Source of the DNA: Candidatus Solibacter sp.
GTDB lineage: Bacteria; Acidobacteriota; Terriglobia; Bryobacterales; Bryobacteraceae
NCBI GenBank assembly: GCA_025463045.1
Contig: JAOAPT010000062.1
Span: 1-36,646 of the forward strand
DNA length: 36,646 nt
Reading direction: 5' to 3'
A program made the position numbers and the translations under genes. Shown here in pieces: positions 24,560-31,508 of the stretch (position 1 is its first letter; every line of letters begins with the position of its first letter). The notes under the pieces were generated by a model. That model had not been told where the DNA came from, ran no database searches, and worked only from the letters and a program-made list of their open reading frames with translations.

Positions 24560-25456
24560 CTACGATCGGAACGAGTAGCCTTGCTTCTTCAGGAAATCTT
24601 TGCTGATGGCGGCCGTCTCTAAAGGCGTGTGCGGAGGATTGCGGCTCGGGTCCAATTCCACCATGATGATCTTCATCTCCGGCGCCTGTTCCAGCAGGTC
24701 CAGGACCGCCGGCAGGTTCACCTTTCCCTCTCCCAGGGGACAATATTCGGCCCAGTGCGTACCGCCATTCCAATCCTTTAAATGAACGTGGCGGATGATC
24801 GGCAGGAAATCCTTCACGACCTTCACCGGATCCACCCCGCCCTTCGCCAACTGGCCCACGTCCGGCCCGAACTTCACATAGCGCGTGTCCACCGCTTCCA
24901 GAACCGAGTAGACCTCGTCGCGACTCTCAATGCAGGTGCCGGTGTGCTGGTGCAAAGCCGGCACGATCCCCGCCTCCGACACGGCCTTGCAGATCTCATT
25001 CAGCGCCGCCACAATATCGCCCTTGCTTGCCGCGAAATCGTAAGATGCCCGCTTGACTCCGTTCGGCCCGATCACCGCCGTGACGCCGCCTGCCTTCTGG
25101 ATCAACTTCGCCCACAGCACGGCCCGCGCGATTTCGGCGCCGCGCTTCGTCGGGTCAGTGAGATTCACATTGCAGTACGCCGAGATCAGCGGAAGATGGC
25201 TCTCGTCGAGCGCTGCCTTCAGTCCGCCCTTCGGTTCCCAAGCCTCCAGCACCTCTCCAAAAGTTTCATATCCCGAATACCCCAGCGAGCCCACGTCGCG
25301 TATCGCGACCGCCGCATCCTCCGGTTTGAAGCCCCAAGTAATGCCTGTGTGGCCGATTTTGAGTTTGCGCCGGGACTGTGCGATTCCGCGGACGGCAGTG
25401 CCCAAAGCGAACCCAGCAGTGGCCAGAAAATGGCGTCGATCGATCGTCAAAGTCAT
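24560..25456 (-). CDS. Tat-exported sugar-phosphate isomerase/epimerase-like TIM barrel
   Basis: The 298-aa product opens with a twin-arginine signal (DRRHFLATAGFALGTAVRG), indicating folded export. The rest is an AP endonuclease 2 / xylose-isomerase-like TIM barrel: IGHTGITWGF, YSGYETFGE, LHQHTGTCIES, KFGPDVGQLAKGG, HVHLKDWNGG and VELDPS. His, Asp and Glu residues at strand ends would bind a divalent metal. Export means the substrate is probably a free sugar rather than a sugar phosphate. The ATG at 25456 was preferred over 25501, which would put the start upstream of the operator. It heads the operon with lactonase and cytochrome. Confidence 0.85.
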   Translation of the reverse strand: MTLTIDRRHFLATAGFALGTAVRGIAQSRRKLKIGHTGITWGFKPEDAAVAIRDVGSLGYSGYETFGEVLEAWEPKGGLKAALDESHLPLISAYCNVNLTDPTKRGAEIARAVLWAKLIQKAGGVTAVIGPNGVKRASYDFAASKGDIVAALNEICKAVSEAGIVPALHQHTGTCIESRDEVYSVLEAVDTRYVKFGPDVGQLAKGGVDPVKVVKDFLPIIRHVHLKDWNGGTHWAEYCPLGEGKVNLPAVLDLLEQAPEMKIIMVELDPSRNPPHTPLETAAISKDFLKKQGYSFRS

Positions 25457-25466
25457 GCTGGGTGCA

Positions 25467-25481
25467 TTGTAGAATACGCAA
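25467..25481. promoter_or_regulatory. Putative IclR operator between TIM-barrel and epimerase genes
   Basis: TTGTAGAATACGCAA differs from the DUF362-promoter site by one base. It lies 11 bp from the TIM-barrel start and 40 bp from the divergent epimerase start, so it may control both. TTGCGCAA begins at 25488, 21 bp from the first TTG. Confidence 0.72.
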
Positions 25482-25520
25482 TCCTTGTTGCGCAAGACCA
25501 AAGTCGCGCATCATGGAGAT

Positions 25521-26492
25521 ATGCGAGTCGTCGTCATCGGTGGCAGCGGCCACATCGGATCGTACCTCTCCCCAATGCTGGTGGAAGGCGAACATACGGT
25601 GCTCTGTGTCTCCCGTGGTCTGCGTCAGCCCTATCAGCCGGATCCCGCGTGGAGCCGCATCGAACGCGTCGTTATCGATCGTTCCTTCGCTGAAACGCGG
25701 GGCGAGTTCGGCACCAGTATCGCCGCTCTCGAAGCGGACTGCGTGATCGATCTCACATGCTACACGCTCGCGAGCGCCCGGCAGATTGTCGATGCCCTTC
25801 GCGGGCGTGTGCATCGCTTCCTCCATTGCGGCACCATCTGGGTCCACGGCCACAGCGTGCAGGTGCCCACCACCGAGGACGCGCCGCGCGATCCATTCGG
25901 CGACTATGGCTGCCGGAAACTCGCCATCGAGCAGTATCTGCATGAGGAATTCCGCACCTCCGCCTTCCCGGCCGCCGTGCTGCACCCCGGCCACCTCGTG
26001 GGCCCAGGTTGGATTCCCATTAGTCCGGCGGCCAACTTCAACCCGGAGGTCTTCGCCGATCTCGCCCGCGGGCACGAACTTCTGCTACCAAATCTCGGCA
26101 TGGAGACCCTGCATCACGTGCATGCATCGGATGTCGCCGCCGCCTTCTCACTGGCGGTGACCGCCGCCGGCAATATCGCCGGCGAAAGTTTTCACGTGGT
26201 CTCCCCCGCCGCGCTCACTTTGAGAGGCTATGCGGAACGAATGGCCGCCTGGTTCGGACGCAAGCCCGTGTTGCGATTTCTGCCCTGGGAAGAGTGGCGG
26301 GCGCACGCCTCGGAAAACGACGCCCGCGTGACCTGGGATCACATCGCGCGTTCGCCGAACTGCAGCATCGCCAAGGCACGGACGCTTCTCGGCTATCAGC
26401 CGCGCTACAGTTCACTCGCCGCCGTGCAGGAGTCGATCGCCTGGAGAGTCCAGCAGGGTCTGATGCCCGCTCCCCAGCACGCGCAGTCGTAA
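25521..26492 (+). CDS. NAD-dependent epimerase/dehydratase family protein
   Basis: The 323-aa product is an extended short-chain dehydrogenase. The N-terminal Rossmann motif is GGSGHIGSYL, and an acidic/basic strand end follows (VCVSRGL). The usual YxxxK pair appears as YGCRKLAIEQYL near residue 132. A downstream sugar-binding region (HHVHASDVAAAFSLAV) closes the chain. GGAG lies before the ATG at 25521; an upstream in-frame start at 25485 has no site. Family members isomerise or dehydrate nucleotide sugars, but short members near catabolic genes may oxidise free sugars. It is the only plus-strand gene in the putative IclR regulon and converges on iclR with 3 bp between stops. Confidence 0.87.
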   Translation: MRVVVIGGSGHIGSYLSPMLVEGEHTVLCVSRGLRQPYQPDPAWSRIERVVIDRSFAETRGEFGTSIAALEADCVIDLTCYTLASARQIVDALRGRVHRFLHCGTIWVHGHSVQVPTTEDAPRDPFGDYGCRKLAIEQYLHEEFRTSAFPAAVLHPGHLVGPGWIPISPAANFNPEVFADLARGHELLLPNLGMETLHHVHASDVAAAFSLAVTAAGNIAGESFHVVSPAALTLRGYAERMAAWFGRKPVLRFLPWEEWRAHASENDARVTWDHIARSPNCSIAKARTLLGYQPRYSSLAAVQESIAWRVQQGLMPAPQHAQS

Positions 26493-26495
26493 CGC

Positions 26496-27290
26496 TTACA
26501 CGTCCTGCACGCGGAGCCGCGCCGAGATTTCATCCGCTACCGTGCGCACCTGTTCGGCGCAGATCGGATACCGGTCTTTAGGAAAGCGAATCGCCGGAGC
26601 GGAAATGCCGATTGATCCGACCACCACTCCGTTCTCCGCCCGAATCGGCGCGGCGACGCAACGCACTCCCTCTTGCATCTCGCCGTCGTCGGAGGAATAA
26701 CCCTGCGCCCGAATCTGCGCGCACGCTCTTGCCAGTTGGGGGATGGTTACGATGGTCTGCTTGGTATAGGCGCGCAACGGCCCGTTCCCGAACAGTGCCA
26801 CGAGTTCCGGCTGCCCAAGGTCCGTCAACAATGCCTTGCCGTGCGCCGTGCAGTACAGAGGCACCGATTCGCCGGTCTGACCGGATACCGCGATCACGTG
26901 ATTGGCCGTGGCGTGGTCGATGAAGAGCGCCTGTTTTCCCTCCCGCACTGCCAGGTGTGCGGTCTCGTTCGTCAGGCTGGCCAACTGCTTCAACTGTTCG
27001 CGGGAAACGCGAATCAGCATCGTGCCCCAGTCATAGTGATGCGAGAGGCGCCACAGCGTAGGCCCGAGGATGTAGTCCTTGCGGCCTGCCGGATAGGCGA
27101 GGAATCCGCGCCGCTTCAAGGTGTTGGCCAGGCGATAAACGCTGCTGCGGTCGATCCCCAGCACGCCGGTAAGGTCTGAAAGGGAAACCGGACTGCTCGA
27201 ATTGGCGACCGCCTCCAGAATAACCAACCCGCGATCCAAGCTCTGAATCGGCGGAGTCTCCTGGCTTACGCCATTCTTAGACATTCCCAT
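26496..27290 (-). CDS. IclR-family transcriptional regulator
   Basis: The 264-aa product has an N-terminal winged helix-turn-helix (residues about 15-75; SLSDLTGVLGIDRSSVYRLANTL) and a C-terminal IclR effector domain (about 95-260; AHLAVREGKQALFIDH, CTAHGKALL, GYSSDDGEMQEGVRCVAAP, IGISAPAIRF). IclR proteins are dimers or tetramers that repress or activate catabolic operons and release or bind DNA on a small carbon-compound signal. The ATG at 27290 directly abuts the palindrome 27294-27308, suggesting tight autoregulation; an internal ATG at 27284 is possible. It is the most likely regulator of the other three matching sites. Confidence 0.9.
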   Translation of the reverse strand: MGMSKNGVSQETPPIQSLDRGLVILEAVANSSSPVSLSDLTGVLGIDRSSVYRLANTLKRRGFLAYPAGRKDYILGPTLWRLSHHYDWGTMLIRVSREQLKQLASLTNETAHLAVREGKQALFIDHATANHVIAVSGQTGESVPLYCTAHGKALLTDLGQPELVALFGNGPLRAYTKQTIVTIPQLARACAQIRAQGYSSDDGEMQEGVRCVAAPIRAENGVVVGSIGISAPAIRFPKDRYPICAEQVRTVADEISARLRVQDV

Positions 27291-27293
27291 CTG

Positions 27294-27308
27294 TTGTATT
27301 ATACGCAA
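27294..27308. promoter_or_regulatory. Putative IclR autoregulatory operator
   Basis: TTGTATTATACGCAA differs from the DUF362-promoter site by one base. On the minus strand it reads TTGCGTATAATACAA, with TATAAT seven bases before the iclR ATG. A -10 box inside the operator would mean a leaderless or near-leaderless mRNA, and occlusion of the promoter when the regulator binds. Confidence 0.72.
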
Positions 27309-27811
27309 TCGCCGCTGTGCTCCTGCTCCTCGTTAATTGGTGTGACAAAGCTTGCAGGCGAGGTGCAATGAAGAAGATCGGCTTTGCGGTCAAGTGGAAC
27401 GCCTGTGGATCAAGCTCGGCGGCGAACGCCTCTGATCCGGGCTCTTCCATCGGATAGTTACCTCACGTGAATCGCAGGCCGACGTGGAGATCGTCCAGAT
27501 GCAAGCGCTCCGTCTCCCTCCTCACGACGCGGCCACCTCGTTATCGAGATATCGGTTCAGGTGGGATTGGACACGCCGCAGCGCATCGTCGTTCTTTTGC
27601 AGGCGGCTAATCATCAGGGCACCTTCGAGCGATGCGAAAGCCATGCACCTTTGACCAACTTCTCACAGTCGTAGGGACGGCGATAGGGCACTGAAAGGGC
27701 ATCGCGGGCGCGAACATCCTAACTCACCGGTCTCCTTGCCGCCACACTGGCGGCCCCACACGGCATCGACGATTTCGGCCTGAACGCGACTAGAATACAG
27801 GTGAGATCTCC
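27309..27811. other. 503-bp intergenic region with gene debris
   Basis: This gap separates iclR from the sensor kinase. It holds one recognisable remnant, a TetR C terminus (27522-27662). The rest is non-coding by my reading: short frames with many stops and no RNA gene. GGTGAG near 27801 serves as ribosome-binding site for the kinase. Confidence 0.6.
27522..27662 (-). pseudogene. TetR-family regulator C-terminal remnant
   Basis: Forty-six codons read CMAFASLEGALMISRLQKND followed by ALRRVQSHLNRYL, the last helices of a TetR regulator. An in-frame stop lies directly upstream and no helix-turn-helix is found, so only the C terminus remains. It is probably debris from a deleted gene. Confidence 0.55.
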
Positions 27812-30769
27812 ATGCCTGTCCTCTCAGTACTGCGGCACGTGCGCTGGCTATGCGTTGCCGCGGCCTCCGTCACGTGCGCGCTCGCGCTCGATCCCGGCCT
27901 GCTCATCTCGCAGTATCAAAAGAAGCACTGGCAGGTCGAAGACGGGCTGCCGCATAACTACGTGATGGCGGTGCTGCCCGGTCCCGACGGATACCTGCTG
28001 GTCGGTACCGATGAAGGCCTGGCGCGTTTTGACGGCGTCCGCTTCCTGCCGTACGACCTCGACGCGAGCCTCGAACTTTCCAAACGATGGGTGCTCTCGA
28101 TCCTCACGGCGCGCGACGGAAGCCTTTGGGTGGGGACGTTCGATGGCGGTCTGTATCAGTGGCGAAATGGCCGCGTGATCACTCGCGTGGAGAAGGGCGC
28201 CTCGGTGTTTGCGATTCTCGAGGACTCGGCCGGGCGCATTTGGGCGAGCACGCGGAGCGGGGTGATTCGCGGCACTACCAACGGTTTCGAAGTGATCCGC
28301 CAACTGGCGCGGCCTCCGGACACGGCCTGGAATGTGCTCGCGATGGACACGCAGGGCGCGGTCTGGATCGTGAGCGATGGATTGTATCGCTGCCGCGAGA
28401 ACAAGCTGGTGCGCGTGGCGGCCACCACTGCCGGCAACGGCCAGATTCTCTCCGTGCACGCGAGGGCTGGGGGCGGCATCGACGTCGGAACGTCCGAAGG
28501 CCTTTTCGAAGCGGAGGATGCGGGCGACGCGGTGCGGTTGGTGCGGCGGAGCGGAGTGCCCGGTCCGGTGGTGAGCATTCTGCGGGACGCTGACGACAAT
28601 CTGTGGGCAGGGACATGGGGCAAGGGACTCTATCGAGTTCACCGCAACCGGGTGGAGTCCTGGTCTTCGCGCGAGGGCCTGCCCGACGATTTCGTGCGGA
28701 CGCTCTATGCCGATCGCGAAGGCAATCTCTGGATCGGAGTTCGAGGAGGAGGTCTCTGCCGCTGGAAAAATCCGACGATGGTTCCGCTGGGGATTCCGGA
28801 AGGGCTGAGTGGTGACTTCGCTTCCACGGTGGTGCAGGATCGCGCAGGAGACCTGTGGTTGGGAACGTGGCGCGGGGGGCTTTACCATGTGCGCCACGGT
28901 GTGGTCAAAAGCCAGAAGATGCCGGTAGCTCCGCTGTTTCTGACGGTGCGCGCCTTCGCAGTCGATGCACTGGGCAACGCCTGGATTGGGAATTGGGAAG
29001 GGGTGGCGCGCTTCGATGGCAAGACTTACCGGCACTTTTCCGGTCCCGAGTCTCCTTATCGCCACGTTGCCGCGCTGCTTTTCGACACACGCGGCCGGCT
29101 GTGGGTAGGTACTTCCGACCAGGGAGTGCTGGTCTTTCCGTCCGGCGAACCCTCCGACTCGCCAGGGACAAATCTCCTGCGGGGGCAAGAGATCACCTCT
29201 CTCGAGGAGGATGCCGGCGGCAATATCTGGGTCGGAACTACCAGCGGCGCGGGCTGGGTCCCGCCCGGTGGTCAACCGGTATTCCATCCTGCGCGCGAAC
29301 TTCCGCGCGACTCGGTTGCGAGCCTGTCGAAGGATTCGAAGCAACGGATCTGGGCTTGCACTTTGGGAGGCGCCATCTGGCAACTGACGACCTCGGGCAG
29401 CCGGATCCTGGATTCACGCCACGGGCTGCCGTCACATCCGCTATATCGCGCTCTCGACGACAACGCGGGCTCGATGTGGATCAGCTCGCCGAAAGGAATT
29501 CTGCGGCTCTCGTTTGACCGGATCGAACACGCCCTCGCCGGGGCGCTGGAAAACTTGAACCCCACCACCTACGAAGTCGACGATGGCATGCGGACCATCG
29601 AGTGCCACCGGCTCTCGCAGCCAGCCGGCGGGATTGATCGCGAGGGCAACGTCTGGTTCCCGACCACCAAGGGATTCGTGAAAATCCCGCCGCGGCGCGA
29701 ACCGAGCGTGGCACCTCCGCCGGTATTCGTTGAGGACTCCTCGTCGGAGGGAGTAGCCCCCGCCAATCGCGCGGAACTGAACCTGCAATCCGGATCGCAC
29801 AATCTGGCGATCCGCTTCACCGCCCTGCATTTCGGGGCCCCGGAGAAGATTCGTTTCCGGTACCGGATGGAAGGCTTTGACCAGGCCTGGATTCCCGACA
29901 GTGGAACACGCACGGCCCGGTACAACCGGCTTCCTCCCGGCGACTACCGGTTTCTGGTATCGGCGAGCCTGCCGGGCGGCGCGTGGAGCGAGCCGCCTGC
30001 CGCGATCTTCGTGCATCAACTTCCGCAATTTTCTCAAACGCGGTGGTTCGTGCTGTTGCTTGCCCTGGCAACCGCCGCTGCGGTGACGGCAGTCTTCCGC
30101 TGGCGGGTGCACATCATTCGCCAACGCTATGCGGCGGTCATCGCGGAGCGAAACCGGATCGGGCGGGAATGGCACGATACGCTGGTCGCGGGATTCTCCG
30201 CGATCTCGTTGCAGTTGGACGCTGCGATGTTCCGGCTCGGCGACCAGTCAGGCCCAACGCAGGAAGTTCTCGAAATGACCCGGAAGATGGTCCATCATTA
30301 CCGCGCGGAGGCGCGCCGCGTCATCTGGGATTTGCGGGACAACCGGCCCGACTCGGAAAGCCTGGTGGAAGCGGTGTCCAGCGCTCTGCGGCAGGCTACT
30401 TTCGGGAAGGCCATCGAAGGCACAATTGCGATTTCCGGCGAAGCGGTGAGGGCCCCCAGGGAGATGGAGCACAATCTTTTACGTATCTGCCAGGAGGCGC
30501 TCGCTAATGCCATCAGGCACGGCCAACCACAGCATCTGAGGCTCGAAGTGGAATACGCAACCGATGTGTTAAAGGTGAGGATCCAGGACGACGGCAAAGG
30601 CTTCGATCCCGAGTGTATGAACGGACTGAACGGCGGTCATTTCGGTCTCACCGTGATGGCGGAACGCGCCCGTAGGTTTGGCGGAACACTTCACCTGGAG
30701 AGCCGGTTGGGGAGCGGGACGGTTGTGGAAGCAGCAATGCCGATCGCGCAGGACGAACACCATGGCTGA
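27812..30769 (+). CDS. Propeller-type sensor histidine kinase (Reg_prop / Y_Y_Y / HisKA_3)
   Basis: The 985-aa membrane kinase has a signal peptide (WLCVAAASVTCALA). About 14 propeller-type repeats follow (residues 30-600; e.g. DGSLWVGTFDGGLYQW, EGNLWIGVRGGGL). A Y_Y_Y domain (about 655-735; RFRYRMEGFDQAWIP) leads to one transmembrane helix near 745-764. Next is a HisKA_3 dimerisation domain with the phospho-acceptor His about residue 788 (REWHDTLVAG). The HATPase has an N box (CQEALANAIRHG), G1 (DDGKGFD) and G2-type GLTVMAERA. Periplasmic propellers of this type sense glycan fragments in Bacteroidota, so a sugar-related ligand is plausible. The stop overlaps the response-regulator start by 8 bp. 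Confidence 0.92.
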   Translation: MPVLSVLRHVRWLCVAAASVTCALALDPGLLISQYQKKHWQVEDGLPHNYVMAVLPGPDGYLLVGTDEGLARFDGVRFLPYDLDASLELSKRWVLSILTARDGSLWVGTFDGGLYQWRNGRVITRVEKGASVFAILEDSAGRIWASTRSGVIRGTTNGFEVIRQLARPPDTAWNVLAMDTQGAVWIVSDGLYRCRENKLVRVAATTAGNGQILSVHARAGGGIDVGTSEGLFEAEDAGDAVRLVRRSGVPGPVVSILRDADDNLWAGTWGKGLYRVHRNRVESWSSREGLPDDFVRTLYADREGNLWIGVRGGGLCRWKNPTMVPLGIPEGLSGDFASTVVQDRAGDLWLGTWRGGLYHVRHGVVKSQKMPVAPLFLTVRAFAVDALGNAWIGNWEGVARFDGKTYRHFSGPESPYRHVAALLFDTRGRLWVGTSDQGVLVFPSGEPSDSPGTNLLRGQEITSLEEDAGGNIWVGTTSGAGWVPPGGQPVFHPARELPRDSVASLSKDSKQRIWACTLGGAIWQLTTSGSRILDSRHGLPSHPLYRALDDNAGSMWISSPKGILRLSFDRIEHALAGALENLNPTTYEVDDGMRTIECHRLSQPAGGIDREGNVWFPTTKGFVKIPPRREPSVAPPPVFVEDSSSEGVAPANRAELNLQSGSHNLAIRFTALHFGAPEKIRFRYRMEGFDQAWIPDSGTRTARYNRLPPGDYRFLVSASLPGGAWSEPPAAIFVHQLPQFSQTRWFVLLLALATAAAVTAVFRWRVHIIRQRYAAVIAERNRIGREWHDTLVAGFSAISLQLDAAMFRLGDQSGPTQEVLEMTRKMVHHYRAEARRVIWDLRDNRPDSESLVEAVSSALRQATFGKAIEGTIAISGEAVRAPREMEHNLLRICQEALANAIRHGQPQHLRLEVEYATDVLKVRIQDDGKGFDPECMNGLNGGHFGLTVMAERARRFGGTLHLESRLGSGTVVEAAMPIAQDEHHG

Positions 30770-31388
30770 GCCCATTCGTATTCTGATCGTGGAAGACCAG
30801 TTCTTCTTTCGCCTGGCGCTCCACAGCATCGTGGACGCCCGCACCGATATGACGGTGGTGGGTGAGACCGACAAGGCCGGCGCGGGAATCGAGCTCCACG
30901 CCAGTTGCCATCCGGATGTCACGATCATGGACCTTCGACTGCCGGATATGTCGGGCGTCGAGGCGATAGCCGCGATCCGGCAGCGCGAGCCAAGAGCGCA
31001 AATCCTGGTGCTGAGCAATTACGAAGGCAGCGAGGATATTCACCGGGCCCTGCGCGCCGGCGCCCTGTCTTACCTCACCAAAGATGCCAGCGGTGAGGAA
31101 CTGGTGCGCGCGATCCAAGCGGTCTCTCTGGGCAAGCGCTACCTGACACCCTCGGTGGCGGCCACGCTGGCCGCACGGGTGCCGGACGCGAACCTCACGG
31201 AGCGGGAGGCGGAGGTGCTGCGGCTGTTGGCGCGCGGCTGTAGCAACCGCGAAATCGCCGGCCGGTTAAAGATCGCCGAAAACACGACGCGCATCCACGT
31301 GAGCCGCATCCTGGACAAACTTGCGGTGGAGGACCGCACGCAGGCGGTGCTGGTCGCAATCCAAAAAGGACTTGTGCATCTGGATTGA
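30762..31388 (+). CDS. NarL/FixJ-type response regulator
   Basis: The 208-aa product has an N-terminal receiver domain: acidic pair in VEDQ, phospho-Asp in IMDLRLPD near residue 56, and Lys in YLTKDASG. A LuxR-type helix-turn-helix closes the chain (about 143-205, LTEREAEVLRLLARGCSNREIA). The ATG lies inside the kinase gene (8-bp overlap), so the pair is translationally coupled, and the kinase is of the HisKA_3 class that partners NarL-type regulators. The next gene, TonB receptor 2, starts 120 bp downstream and is the obvious target candidate. Confidence 0.93.
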   Translation: MAEPIRILIVEDQFFFRLALHSIVDARTDMTVVGETDKAGAGIELHASCHPDVTIMDLRLPDMSGVEAIAAIRQREPRAQILVLSNYEGSEDIHRALRAGALSYLTKDASGEELVRAIQAVSLGKRYLTPSVAATLAARVPDANLTEREAEVLRLLARGCSNREIAGRLKIAENTTRIHVSRILDKLAVEDRTQAVLVAIQKGLVHLD

Positions 31389-31395
31389 TGCCGTG

Positions 31396-31423
31396 TAGTC
31401 CTTTTAGACTATGCGGCCATAGT
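31396..31423. promoter_or_regulatory. Two overlapping inverted repeats after the response regulator
   Basis: TAGTC-CTTTTA-GACTA (31396-31411) shares four bases with ACTATG-CGGC-CATAGT (31408-31423). The two hairpins exclude one another. It could be a terminator remnant or an operator for the receptor gene; the spacer then has AGGAGAA just before 31509. Confidence 0.35.
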
Positions 31424-31508
31424 GCAAAGCTCTGACGCGCCCGGTTTGTAATAGAGTTACCTCTAATTAAGCACTCGGCGTCTCAGCTCGACGCTTCAGG
31501 AGAATTCC

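Noticed and set aside
27331-27362. Minus-strand HLACKLCHTN as the end of a cytochrome gene
   Set aside because: Only about ten codons fit and the frame is closed just upstream, so chance is likely.
27848-29383. 511-codon minus-strand frame opposite the sensor kinase
   Set aside because: It is a shadow of the propeller repeats, with biased composition and no start signal.
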